The notes beneath the pieces are model-generated. The model saw only the letters and a program-made list of their open reading frames with translations, was not told the DNA's origin and did not search any database. Below are positions 20,971-32,053 of a DNA stretch of 64,000 nt, one piece after another. How positions within the stretch are numbered: position 1 is the first letter of the stretch; the number at the start of each line of letters is the position of its first letter. Source of the DNA: Pomphorhynchus laevis (taxonomy: Eukaryota; Acanthocephala; Palaeacanthocephala; Echinorhynchida; Pomphorhynchidae); NCBI GenBank assembly GCA_012934845.2, contig WNNJ02002381.1, positions 1 to 64,000 of the forward strand, in the 5' to 3' direction. Made by a program: the position numbers and the translations under genes.

Positions 20971-21810
20971 TTCTACCCTATTACAGGTGTGCCTCAAGGT
21001 TTCCAACTTTTTCCAATCTTGTTTCTTGCTGCGTCATTGAACTTTACAAAAAATTTAAGCGCGATCAACATTTAGTGGTATACGCTAATGATACCGCAGC
21101 CCTGTTTTCTGGACGCACGTGCAAAGATGTTGTCTCGGACATTAGCCGTTTCTTTTTAAGATTAAAAGATCAGCTACCCTCATCCAATCTTATTTTAAGC
21201 CCAAACAAATCGCATGTGGTCGTATTTCATGGCGCCCCTGCGTCACCAAAATGAACCTTAATAGACTAGCACTCTCTGCACTCTCCTCCATTTTTCAGCC
21301 TCAACAACTCCCTATCTTTACGAGTCGAGTAAAATATCTGGAGTTCACCGTTACGGTGAATTGGTCGGAGAAAGCTGACCTGGATAGACCCAAACGTATC
21401 CTGAAGAAAGCTAGGTAGACCCTATAACGAGATCAGCATCTGACATTGAATGAGAAAACCCAAGTGCGCCTCTGGGGTACTTAAGCTATCTAGGGATTAG
21501 TATTCCTTACAGGAGGACGTCCCACAGAGCAAAGACTAAGATTTCTAAAGCTCCTCATCTCGAAATTACCGAACATAGTCCGCCTCGACTGGATTCTTCG
21601 GGGGATGAAAGACCCCGGATATTTCAGTCGGAAGGCGTCGTGTTGGTGTAGCTGGAGGGCTCAGTTTCCACTGTACCTGAGGCCGTAAATTATTACTGAA
21701 GACTGCTGCTGATCCAAAGAAGAAAGAACTGAAAACATTAACAGTCTTTATTTGCCTGTCTTTTTAACAGTTGCTATTTATTTAAGAAAATCTTTATTAT
21801 TACTTATGAC
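20851..21810 (+). mobile_element. LINE family B, copy 4, internally deleted
   Basis: Plus-strand copy. A short ORF1 piece (20851-20966) is joined directly to the RT (YPITGVPQG-like at about 20985, then a catalytic region at about 21075), the C-terminal part and the full 3' end (21690-21810). That 3' end is shared with the copy at 42240-43910, including the block GACTGCTGCTGATCCAAAGA. Such an ORF1-to-RT jump with the inverted partner next door could come from twin priming or later deletion. Confidence 0.7.
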
Positions 21811-22029
21811 ACAAATTTTGTGATGCTGCCTCGTTTAATTAAAGTAATTATGAAATAATCCTCAATGTTTCGCTCTAACACTGCGTTATGGTTTTTACAT
21901 AGCAGACAAAAAATTTTCAATATCGGCTTTTCGACCGCCAGCTTGTCGACATTGTCAGATTGTCGGCATGCAGGTCATTAACAATAGATAATATGTGTGA
22001 CTTATCGAAAAATGGTTCTACTAACGTTT

Positions 22030-24560
22030 AGACCTTATTAACCAAGTTTCAAAAATTACAATACAAAGTTAAATATAGCCCCTTCTGATATTGTATTCGA
22101 ATGTATTGAGCATTTTCAACAAACGGGATCGGCTTGCGGTCTTGGTTAAAGAAGATCAGTTGACATTCTGATTATAACCGAAACTTGGCTCAAACCTGAA
22201 ATACTTGACGTTGCTATATCTGGTTTTATCTGAATACATTGTAATAGAGAAATCTGTAAGGTGATGTAATTTTTATTACTATCAAAGCCATACTGACTTA
22301 TAAGACGTTGGAACTTACATGCAATAGTATAAATCTTTGTAAACATATATGGTTGTCTATTGACAAACCTGATTACGACCCGCTACTTGGCGTATTTTAC
22401 CGATCATCATAATCTCTAACGGATTTAATTACCAGCTCTGTAAACAAATTCTCTCGTATACATAGAGATTTTGATAATATGCGATTTTAATATGCCCGGA
22501 ATAGATTTAACTCATTATATTTCATTATCGGGTTGAGATCGTTAGTCCGAATTATTTTTGGAAGTATTTAACGATCTCAATTGATATCAACATATACATG
22601 ATTTCACACTTATGAGAGGTGTAAGCATGTCGATTTTGGATTTTTGTTTGACAAGTAGCTTATCGATACTGGATCGTTTAGAATTCGGCCCTTTCATTGG
22701 AGCGAGTGATCACGTTACTATATGCATCGAATTATAGTATTTTGATATTTGTCGAGATGCTATACGACATCCTTTTATCAATTCATTTAAAACCAGCTTT
22801 AGCAGTGCGCGAAATGTCCTATCTTTGACAAATTGACCGAATCCCTCATAAATTGGGAGTCAAGAATTGTGGAACCACTTCTAGTTGACCTTATTCAAAA
22901 CATTTGAATACTTCACATCAATATGTATTCCTAAAATAAAAAAGGTGAACTGGTTTGATTCTAAATTACAAGCTGCAATTAACCTTCGAACGAAGCTTTT
23001 AACTTGTTTAGAAGAGGTGAATCTTCCTTCCAATTATTTCGTACTCGGCGCAATTCCGTAACCCTTTTTAAAAACAAAATAAACGGGATTATATATAACA
23101 TCTGCTAGGTGAATGAAAATAATCCTTGGAGTTCTTTCAATCCAGTTTTACATCGTTGTACAAAAAGTTAAAAAGATGTTATATATAGAACGAAAATGGG
23201 TTCAAAGAGCAAAGACCCGCACAAATTGCTTATATTTTTGCAGATAATTTTTCATCTTATGAAACCTTACGTTCCGAACCCATCCATCTTGCAGATGATG
23301 ATAACTGTTCCTCCTTCAATACCGTGTTATCGCACATTGATATAACAAATGACGAAGTGCTACAAGCATTGACTAATCTTTGAATTTCGAGAGTGACATG
23401 GTCAGATGGATTTCTATCCTTATACCTTCGTGAAATGCCATCAGTTTACTTACAATTCACTTCTATTCTTTCGTAGTTCCTTATATTTAGGCTATGTTCC
23501 AAATGACTGGACCAAAGCAATCGTTCGACCATTTTTCAAAAATGGAGATGGAAGTTTCATTGATAATTACGGACTAATAAGTTTGACACGTATTGTTTGC
23601 AAAATTCTAGAAAAATTGATTTCGAAACACATTTGCCCGTATATGGAAGGTAAAAATATTTAAGTAACTGTCAGCATGGATACAGACCGGACCGCTCAAC
23701 TATTACAAATCTACTACTAGCTAGAGCTAGCTGGGTGGATTCTGCTTATAAAAAAGTCGGTAACGATGTAATGTTCATCGACTTATTTAAAACCTTTGAT
23801 CATGTATCACATGCAAGACTACTTAACAAGCTTAGCTCGCTAGCTTTCATGACTCGATTCTAAATAGGATTAAAGCATTTTTGGAAAAACCTTCGTTTAC
23901 CCCCAAGGTACATGACTCAATATCCGAATACAGAGATTTAACTCGCGGGGTTCCACAAGATACCGTACTTAGCACGACATTGCTTAATATATACATAAAT
24001 TACTTGGGAAGTGCGGTCTCTAGCAATTGCACCATGTATGCAGATGATCTCAATATTTAGAGTGAAATCAGAAACTGTTCAGACTGCTATTACAATCAAA
24101 TCTTTATAAAGTGTTTGACTGGTGTTCGTATCATGGATGTACTGTGAACGCTGTTAAGTGTCGTCATATGCATATTGGTCCGATTTCGGCCCCTGCTAAT
24201 TATTTCCTCAGTTATAAAGCGATCAAATCAGTAACAAGTTTTAGTGACCTAAGTGTTCTAATTTCGAACAACCTTCAACGCAATCTTCATATAAAACATA
24301 TACTTCAGATGCTCTCGCTTATTAGGGCTTCTGAGACGGACGTTTGGCTTGTTATGCAAAAGCAGCTTTCCGAACATGTATCATGCTCTAATTCAGACAA
24401 TTTTATTATATGCGTGAACTACCACTTACTCACGCCTACGAAAAACATGCACATTTACGAGGGCATACTCCGAAAAACGACTCGATTAGTTCTTGGTATA
24501 AGAAACCTTGTAGTATGTAGTTCTCTATGTATCATCTCCTCAATTATCATGTGAGGAGAT
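22030..24560 (+). mobile_element. CR1-type LINE relic with endonuclease and RT
   Basis: Plus-strand old copy. The endonuclease is marked by IITETWLKPEI (about 22165-22200) and by ILDFCLTSSLSILDRLEFGP followed by GASDH (about 22630-22715). RT pieces: DWTKAIVRPFFKNGDG (about 23505-23555), ISLTRIVCKILEKLI (about 23575-23620), FIDLFKTFDHV-like (about 23775) and CTMYADDLNI (about 24030-24060). The C-terminal part runs to about 24560. There are many stops and shifts. A 16-bp palindrome GTGAAACATGTTTCAC lies just after it at 24587. Confidence 0.7.
23406..23663 (+). pseudogene. LINE RT N-terminal fragment
   Basis: 85 open codons with LYLGYVPNDWTKAIVRPFFK and NYGLISLTRIVCKILEKLIS, the standard RT blocks 0 and 1 of CR1-type LINEs (the Pro of RPISL is lost). 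Part of the relic at 22030-24560. Confidence 0.65.
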
Positions 24561-24799
24561 GCTTTGGAATGAAGACTTGGTCCTAGCGTGAAACATGTTT
24601 CACACACCTGACCATGTTTTGAAACCACTCCTTTCTGTGCGCGGGCAGACGTAATAGGAAATATAGCGATATCCGATACAGGGTAACAATTGCCTGCAAA
24701 TATTGTATCTCGGATTATTATTACTAGAATGTCAGAGATCGTGGCTCAATAGACACCTTCACAATTTAAAATATAAAAAGGAAACTAACAACAAAGTAA

Positions 24800-26330
24800 T
24801 TAAAAATTAGTCAGTTTCTTCAAAGTAGATACAAATCCACGTCTGTTTGTTTGCTTTACCACTTCCGCCGGTAAACTGTTCCAAGCTGGAATGACACGCA
24901 CGGCGAAATTAATGTTTCTTTTTTTACACCAGTGTTTACGTTGTAACATAAGTGGATGACCACGTAATCTTGGGTCATTTCGCGTACGAAATAGACTTAT
25001 AACGGGATTCTCAGGATTGCTCATCGCCCGCCACACTACAACCAGGTCATTTAGTGCTCGAAGTGAAGATAGTGAGGTCATATTAAGGCGACTTTACCGT
25101 TCCTTATAAGTAAGGTTATGAAGGCCCGCTACCCGTTTAGAAGAACGTCGCAATACCTGTTTAATACGAAACTCTTCCGATTTGTTAACTGGGTATAATG
25201 CTGGAGAACAATAGTTAAGAACACTTGAACAGAGAGTAGTGAATAAAAGTTTAAATGACTCAATTTCTAATTTACTAAAACATCTAGAAATCATACCGGG
25301 AATTCGAGTTGCTCTAGCACATATTTGCTCCGTATTTTTCCTAGTGCATAGATCATCCGAAACGACGACGCCCAAGTCTCTATATTGACGAACCATAAGA
25401 ATTGGTTGTAAGTTAACTGAGTAGCTGGTTGTCGAAAACTTATTCCCTATGTGCATGTATGCACATTTTGTCACATTAATACTTAAACAGTTCTCAGTTG
25501 TCCAATACGTAAATGTATCGAGATCAGACTGTAACATTTGTCGGTCAAGGTCATTAACAACACAGCGATAGATCTTTAGATCATCGGCGTACAACAACGT
25601 TTTTGACAGCAGTAATGATGGGAGTTCGTTAATATATATTAAATAAAATTGATCCTAAAATCGATCCTTGTGGTACACCACTACATATAGAAGTCCAATC
25701 TGACAAAGTCCCACTTACTCTGACTGCTGCAGTTCTATCTAATAAATACGCACGAATCCAATGAACAATTATAGAATCAAAGTGAAGTTCTATAAGTTTG
25801 CCAATAAGTATATTATGATTGTTTGTATCGAAAACACGTGAGAAGTCCACGAATACCACGTCGGTGTCGACACCGGCATCAAAAGCACTGGACCAATCAT
25901 CTCTAGCAATTAGAAGATTTGAACATGTTGATCTACTCGAACGGAATCCATGTTGGGCAGGATGTAAAAGGTTATTTATCGAAATATGGTGGTTGAGCTA
26001 AATATGGTGGTGTAACTAAATCAAACGCTCTGGTACCTTACAGCAAATACATGTCAGACTAACTGGTCCGAAATTGCTGGCGCATGACCTATCACCTTTT
26101 TATATACAGGGTAAACTATCGATTTTAGCCAGTCGAGGGGAATATTTGATTTGCATAAGGAAAATATGAATATTCGATGTAGTGGACCGCAAATGCGGGA
26201 AGCTAATTCTTTAAGTAGGATGGATGGCAATCCGTCAGGACCAGCAGACTGACACCGTTTTAATCGTCGAAGTTGCTCATATACATGAGCGAATACATGA
26301 TTAAATTCAATATATTCAAAAACTCATTGA
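24800..26330 (-). mobile_element. CR1-type LINE relic, minus strand
   Basis: Three open pieces in different frames cover the RT from C-terminus to N-terminus: 24800-25081 (LRGHPLMLQRKHW, ending in the VIPAWNSLP block), 25094-25597 (LYADDLKIYRCV catalytic box, YRDLGVVVSDDL) and 25629-25859 (MVFVDFSRVFDTNNHNIL, SGVPQGSILG). Farther upstream, 26040-26300 gives a pre-RT segment with LRRLKRCQSAGPDGLPS. No endonuclease is seen, so it is 5'-truncated. Few breaks for its length. Confidence 0.75.
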
Positions 26331-27100
26331 GACAGATAATCTTTAATAATGAATTGCTTGAGTTAGGATAGTATATTAAATTAGCCTGATTTTTTACTAT
26401 TTGATTTACATGTGAATGCTTCTGTATCGAGATTTTGTGCTCAAACTTGAAGACGAACTTTAATAATCCAAGATTTATCTTGTATGACAGAAATATTTGT
26501 TGTTTCGGAACAAGATGTAAATTATAAAAAGGGTGTTTCGGTGACTACTTTAACTATCATCTGGCATATGAACAAAACGTGAAATTGTGAAGTAAAAGTT
26601 AAGTTTTACTTCTTTTATTAATAGAAAAAGTAAAAGTTTTATATGAACAAAACGGAAGGTCTGAAGTTTCATATGAACAAAACGGGAAATTGTATGTAAA
26701 ACTTTTCGTATAAAAACTGTTACTAAAGATTACCTCGGTGGGATCACCCACCTTAATATTTGACATGTATCATAGACAAATTATTCCCAAAGCTATGAAC
26801 ATCTCATATACCGACAACATTCCAATACGACTAAGTACATGATAAGCACATAAGCCAACACAGAGCCTCGAAAGCGCCCTAGAATATACTCCACATCTAA
26901 AAGTTATCTTTTGATGTCCGGAAAACAAGCCTGAATGCAGTATTTCAAGTGTGTTAACCTGAAGAATACACTTTTTATACAATATAATGAACGAGTAGCT
27001 TTACCTAGAGTGAAGATGGTGTTCAACATTGTTTTCAAGGAACGTTGGACAATAATACGTAAATTTTTATGTTAAGACAATTCTTTTAACACAATGCCTT
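26331..27100. other. Spacer with short CATATGAACAAAACG repeats
   Basis: The block CATATGAACAAAACG occurs three times between 26565 and 26690. A minus-strand open stretch at 26770-26982 has no recognisable content. No gene supported. Confidence 0.4.
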
Positions 27101-27107
27101 TAATATA

Positions 27108-27390
27108 CTACCTAAGAGTTTCAGATGGGCGACCTAATTGCATGAGGACACATTTGTAAAAATTTAACCGTAATCCAGTAGATTTGCACCAAGTGGACAT
27201 AAAATTCTGATCATTTTGTAACGATACTCGATCAGCATGACTTGTAATGACTGACCAAATATTCAGATCATCTGCGAAAGCTAGATGAGAGTATGATAAG
27301 CGGAGTAGCAACTCATTCATGAAGATTATATAATGGAGTGGGCCAAAAGCTGATCCTTGCGGCACTCCAGAATTTACATTCGCAATAATT
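27108..27390 (-). mobile_element. CR1-type LINE RT fragment
   Basis: One open piece with PQGSAFGPLHYIIFMNELLL and LAFADDLNIWSV (RT catalytic box). Both ends are lost. It resembles the family at 35760-37175 but is clearly diverged. Confidence 0.7.
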
Positions 27391-27569
27391 TCGAATGATT
27401 TTAAAAACTATAATATTGACATTATCAGGAAATAATAAATTATGCAAAATCTTGACATTTTTTACAAGAGTACGTTCTACTTATTTTATTTACTTTAAAT
27501 GCTGAGTTAAAATATTTCAGTTGATTTTTAATTAAAAGGGAATTGTTGTCGGTATTTTTAATTTTAAAG

Positions 27570-27924
27570 TTTAGTTTATAACGTGTTCTTAATATTGATA
27601 AAGTTTGGCCCGCTGCTATGTAGGATAGAGGAAGAAGAGTTGAAACCTGGTAACATAGCTGTTCGCTTGATAATCTGTAATCTTTTTTCGGATACAATTT
27701 GTTAAATTGTATCCGAAATTCGTCTGTAATTTGTTAAACAATTCATACAAATTGACTTTTATTTTAAATTTCAACTTTTAATTTTAACTTGATATAAATA
27801 TAAATTGTATAAAATCTTGTATAATTATTTATTATTTATCTTTATTTATATATAGAAAAGTATACGTAGACTCCGTTTTCTAATCAGATTTATTAGCTTA
27901 AATATTGTGTTTATTGCTGTTAAT
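27570..27924 (+). repeat. AT-rich dispersed repeat, partial copy
   Basis: Shares GAAACCTGGTAACATAGC, the AATTTCAACTTTTAATTTTA block and the TATACGTAGACTC end with copies at 33340-33610, 33610-33880, 54955-55400 and, inverted, 59860-60330. A perfect hairpin TTTCGGATACAATT/AATTGTATCCGAAA lies at 27687-27717. Confidence 0.55.
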
Positions 27925-28583
27925 GCTGTTTAGTGTATTCCTTAACGATTTGTTGCTGCGAATTCAGAGTCCTCGTCTTGCTTTTGCTAACGACCTCAAA
28001 CTATGCTCTGTAGATGATATTGATCCGCTTGGCATTTCCCTGCAGGAAGACCTTAATGAAATATAATAATGGAGTGAGGCTATTGGTATGAAGATCAATG
28101 TTGACAAATGCGGCTAAATTAGGAAGGCGTGCGATGACCGTCATTTTCACCTAGGAACTTCAATTCTTAATGTCGTCATGGAGTATAGGGATCTGGGTGT
28201 CATGGTGCATAGGACATTGAAATCTCGGTCAAATACATATTTTGCCTATAGAAAGTCTTTGCGAGCTATGTATTGCGTCAAAAATGCATTTAATTGTATT
28301 AATCCATATGTTTTCAAACGGCTTTACTGCGCTCTTGTTCGTTCGCATATGGAGTATTGCGTGCAAGCAGTTTTTCCGTACACTAAGGGAGAGTTCAATA
28401 TACTAGAGTCAATCCTTTGAAGAGGTTCTCGAATGCGTATGGATTGATCATATTCATATCGTGAGGGGCTTGAATTTCTAAAGATACCGTCCTTGGGTCA
28501 GAGGCTATATCACCTAGATCTTATTGCATTATGGCAAATGTCTAACAGGATAGATGGGTTTCCCTCGTGCTATGTTAAAGTTT
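27925..28583 (+). mobile_element. CR1-type LINE, left part of a copy split by family K
   Basis: Sister of the LINE at 35760-37175, about 90 percent alike by eye, starting inside the RT at the block FLNDLLLRIQSP. It carries at least two stops and one short deletion. It is interrupted at 28583 by the family K insertion and resumes at 32932. Confidence 0.8.
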
Positions 28584-28661
28584 AAAAAAAAGATTTATTT
28601 TAACGTGGCAAATGCGTGCCAGCGCACGCTTACATGACCACAACAAAAACAAAACTGTGAA

Positions 28662-31559
28662 TCAGGCGTCGAGAAGGTGTGAACGGAGGAGGTGTTTGAA
28701 TGTGATAAAAGAGGGAGCGCGGCGGACGTCGAGAGGGAGTTGATTCCAGGCGAGTGAGGCGGCGACGAGGAAGGATCGGAGACCGTAGTTGTTGGAGTAA
28801 TTAGGAACGTGGAGTAAGAGGGTATGACAGGAACGAAGCGATAGCGAGGTGGGGCGAGTATCGTCTAATAAAGGAAGGTTGATGAACGACGATGAGCCGA
28901 GAGCGATGAGACGAAAAGTAATGAGAAGAAGGCGGAGTTTGATGCGGATGTGGATGGTGGGCCAGGAGAGTTGGGCAAAATATGTGGATGTGTGGTCGAA
29001 GCGACGGAGGCGAAAGAGCACTCGAACGGCGGTGTTGATTATTCGTTGTAGGGGTAGGATGATGGATTTTGGAGAATTGGCGAAAAGGCTAAGGCAGTAA
29101 TCGATTTTAGGGAAAAGAAGCGATGAAAGAAGAGACATACAAGAACGGAAGTCGATAAGGGGGCGGATACGGCGGATGTCACGAAGAATTAAGTTAGACG
29201 AGCGGACCTTGTCACGGACGAAGGGTTTAAGGGAAAGGTGATCATCGAAATGGAAGCCTAAGAAAGTGAGATTGTGGACTACAGGGATGATCGATGAGGC
29301 AAAAGATACAATGGGAGGAGATATGCTTGGTTTACGGGGAAGGATCCACATTATTTTGGACTTTTCGGCGTTTAGAACGAGATGGAGATTGGAGATACGC
29401 TTGTAGATAGAAGAGAGACAGTTGGAGGCAGAAATGGCGATATCGTGTATGCTATGTGCGGGTGCATGAGCATAGATTAGAATGTCATCGGCGTATTGCA
29501 TGACGTTAAAGGAGTAAGGTTTGATAAATGGAGAGAGATCGCCAAGCAAAAGAGAGAAAAGCAGGGGACCTAGGACTGAACCTTGTGGAACCCCGCAAAA
29601 AATAGGGATGGGAGGGGAGGATGATGAATTAGAACAGACGCGAAAGGAACGGTCGGATAGATATGAGGCGAACCAAGCTACGGAGGAGGAAGAAAAGCCG
29701 TAATCATAACGAAGGCGAGAAAGGTGGACGGAGTGGTCGACAATGTCGAATGCGGAGGAGAGGTCCAGGGAGATGAGAACACTATATAGAGCCTTGTCTC
29801 GAGAAATGAGTAAGTCGTTGTACACTTTTATGCATGCGATTTCTGTCGAGTGATTAGAGCGGAAAGCGGATTGGAAAGGAGGGTACAGATTGGATGAGGA
29901 GAGATAAGCGTTGATTTGTATTAAGATGAGGCGTTCTAAGAGCTTAGAAAGAGTAGGGAGTAGTGAAATGGGGCGATAGCTAGAAGGAAGGGAGGGGTCG
30001 AGCGATTGTTTCTTAAGGAGGGGACGAACGATTGCGGATTTCCAGTGTGAAGGGAAGATACGACTGCGGATGGACGAGTTAAACAAGGTTGTGAGAAATG
30101 GGGATATCGATGAGCATATAGATTTTAATATGTGGGTAGGCAGGGGATCGGCAGGTGAGGTTTTGTTGGGCAAGGACATGAGGACAGATGATACTTCTGT
30201 AGGTGATACAGGGAGAAGATGAAAGAGTTCGGGAAGGATGAGAGTAGACTGGGCAGAGTGGAATAGGATGGAGACCGGGGTGTGAGAGAGCAGCGTGGAT
30301 ACTTTAGTCTGGAGAAATGACGAATAATCATTAGCATTGATGTTGCAAGGCGTAGAGGAACGAGCCAGGATTGAGTTAAAAGTATGCCAGAGAGTCTTAG
30401 AGTTGAATGAAGTGATTATTTTATGCTGCCAGAAGGAGTTGCATTTGGTACGTAGTAGGTTGAGATGAGACCGGCGAAGAGCAAGATAGGAATCACGGAA
30501 AGACGGAGTGATCGAGCGGAAATCGCGTCTGAGAGAGCGGTGATAGACTCGAAAAGCATGGCGGAGTCGACGCTTTGAGAGTAGGCATTGGATGTCAAAC
30601 CATGGGGCACGGTGCAAGCGACGGTGTGGGTGAGACTTGAAGGGCAAGAGAATATCGAGAGTGGATGTGAGTTCTGAGTCGAAAAGAAAGGCGAGATCGT
30701 GAGGAGATGAATATGTTATTGTGGGTAATGATAGAGACGATTTGAGTAAGGCAGAGCGGAGAAGGGAAAGGTCAAGATTTCTCCAAGGGCGACGTAGGAT
30801 TGTAGGTGTGTGAGGAGGGGTGTGGTTGCGAGCGAGATCAAGGGTGATAAGAAAGTGATCGGATAGACCAGGATCAGAGATGGACAGTGAGGTGTGGGCA
30901 GCAAAATGATCGGGGACAGCGATGATGTCGAGTGCCCCGCCAAGTATATGTGTGGGGGCAGTGGAGATTAGTTTGTAATTGTAGTTGGATAGAATGTTGA
31001 TGAAGCGGATGGAATCTGTGGAAGAGGGGCGGTCTAGGCGGATATTGAAGTCGCCTAGAACGAGTGAAGGGATTGAGGACAAAGAACAATGAGAAAGGAG
31101 GTCAGCGAGTTCGGTAAAAAATAAGGCTGTAGGAGCTGATGAACCAGGACGGTATACAATGGCGAGATCTAGAGTGATCGGGTTAGAATAACGACAAGTG
31201 AGCAATTCAAAAGAGCAAGGACTGAAAGGGGGATTGATTTTGCGAAGAGACGCTGGGTGACGCGCGAATGCGACGATGCCGCCATGATTAGAGGATTTAG
31301 AAGGGCATGAGCTGAGGGGGCGGGCGGATTCGACTAGGGAGCAACCGGCAGAGAGCAGACGGCGAATGGAAAGGTCGTCGGAATCTGAGTGCCAGGATTC
31401 GGTGAGGCAGAAGAGATCGATGGATTGCTTGGTGAATAGGTTGAGGATAAGATCGGATTTATTGAGAATAGATCTAGTGTTGAGGAGACCGAGGCGGAAA
31501 CCGTGTGCTGTGGCGAAAGAGACTAGTGGAGAAGACACATAGGAGAGATGGAGCGCCAT
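28662..31559 (-). CDS. LINE family K ORF2: APE endonuclease plus reverse transcriptase
   Basis: 965 open codons with no break. Endonuclease residues: N27 (LLNTRS), E54 (LTESW), GDFN at 169-172, D211 in LDIIAV and SDH at 233-235. RT: SYRPISLLPTLSKLLERL (527-544), SLDLSSAFDIVDH (597-609), GVPQGSVLGPLLFSL (656-670) and the catalytic box YADDILIY (689-696), then a C-terminal domain ending near AWNQLPLDVR. It starts at an ATG that overlaps the end of ORF1 by 37 bases, so translation may depend on re-initiation. This copy looks capable of making an active enzyme. Confidence 0.9.
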   Translation of the reverse strand: MALHLSYVSSPLVSFATAHGFRLGLLNTRSILNKSDLILNLFTKQSIDLFCLTESWHSDSDDLSIRRLLSAGCSLVESARPLSSCPSKSSNHGGIVAFARHPASLRKINPPFSPCSFELLTCRYSNPITLDLAIVYRPGSSAPTALFFTELADLLSHCSLSSIPSLVLGDFNIRLDRPSSTDSIRFINILSNYNYKLISTAPTHILGGALDIIAVPDHFAAHTSLSISDPGLSDHFLITLDLARNHTPPHTPTILRRPWRNLDLSLLRSALLKSSLSLPTITYSSPHDLAFLFDSELTSTLDILLPFKSHPHRRLHRAPWFDIQCLLSKRRLRHAFRVYHRSLRRDFRSITPSFRDSYLALRRSHLNLLRTKCNSFWQHKIITSFNSKTLWHTFNSILARSSTPCNINANDYSSFLQTKVSTLLSHTPVSILFHSAQSTLILPELFHLLPVSPTEVSSVLMSLPNKTSPADPLPTHILKSICSSISPFLTTLFNSSIRSRIFPSHWKSAIVRPLLKKQSLDPSLPSSYRPISLLPTLSKLLERLILIQINAYLSSSNLYPPFQSAFRSNHSTEIACIKVYNDLLISRDKALYSVLISLDLSSAFDIVDHSVHLSRLRYDYGFSSSSVAWFASYLSDRSFRVCSNSSSSPPIPIFCGVPQGSVLGPLLFSLLLGDLSPFIKPYSFNVMQYADDILIYAHAPAHSIHDIAISASNCLSSIYKRISNLHLVLNAEKSKIMWILPRKPSISPPIVSFASSIIPVVHNLTFLGFHFDDHLSLKPFVRDKVRSSNLILRDIRRIRPLIDFRSCMSLLSSLLFPKIDYCLSLFANSPKSIILPLQRIINTAVRVLFRLRRFDHTSTYFAQLSWPTIHIRIKLRLLLITFRLIALGSSSFINLPLLDDTRPTSLSLRSCHTLLLHVPNYSNNYGLRSFLVAASLAWNQLPLDVRRAPSFITFKHLLRSHLLDA

Positions 31560-32053
31560 CGAATTTTTGGACGGGTGTGGACAATTTGAAAATTTCCGTC
31601 TATGTTTCGGATGGCGAGTGAAGTTTCGCCGTTTTCCTCGCGACGACGTTTTTCGATGCGGGCTGAAGAGATTTGAGCGATTTCAGAAGGGGCGCGATCG
31701 GGGAAAATTCGAGTGGTTGAAGATGACATGAGTTTGAATCGTTGAGAGAGGACAGAAGACGCGTGAGAGCGATGCTTGAAAACAATTTTTAGGAGAGGGG
31801 GCTGGGAAGGATTAGATTGAGAAGATTTGTTTAGACGGATGAATGCGACTGGAGAAATGTCCTTGAAAAAGGATGGTTTATCCGCAGGAACAATAGACGA
31901 GAGGATGGATCTGAAGGCGGAAACATCGTGGTCCAGACGTGCTTGTGGAGATAAGGAGTTAGAAGGCGTGATATTAGTAACAATGACGCAACGATCGCGA
32001 GAAGCAAAGCGCTTCCGTAAAGGAGGACGACTGACGTGAGTAGGTGAGATCAC
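31523..32053 (-). CDS. LINE family K ORF1, C-terminal part (RNA-binding region)
   Basis: 176 codons with RDRCVIVTNI near the start and LLKIVFKHRSHASSVLSQRF in the middle, followed by IFPDRAPSEIAQISSARIEK. This pattern (a short strand RDR.VIV, a basic strand and a helix with an FPDR block) resembles the RRM-like and C-terminal parts of LINE ORF1 proteins. It begins at GTG, with the preceding frame ending in the overlapping TGA. In the second copy at 48 kb the equivalent residues are continuous with the upstream part, so here a frame change separates one original protein into two. Confidence 0.7.
   Translation of the reverse strand: MISPTHVSRPPLRKRFASRDRCVIVTNITPSNSLSPQARLDHDVSAFRSILSSIVPADKPSFFKDISPVAFIRLNKSSQSNPSQPPLLKIVFKHRSHASSVLSQRFKLMSSSTTRIFPDRAPSEIAQISSARIEKRRREENGETSLAIRNIDGNFQIVHTRPKIRWRSISPMCLLH

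Noticed and set aside
23700-24110. Separate host gene between the LINE pieces
   Set aside because: The short frames there read as RT blocks (HGYRPDRSTI, FIDLFKTFDHV) with stops, so they belong to the LINE at 22030-24560.
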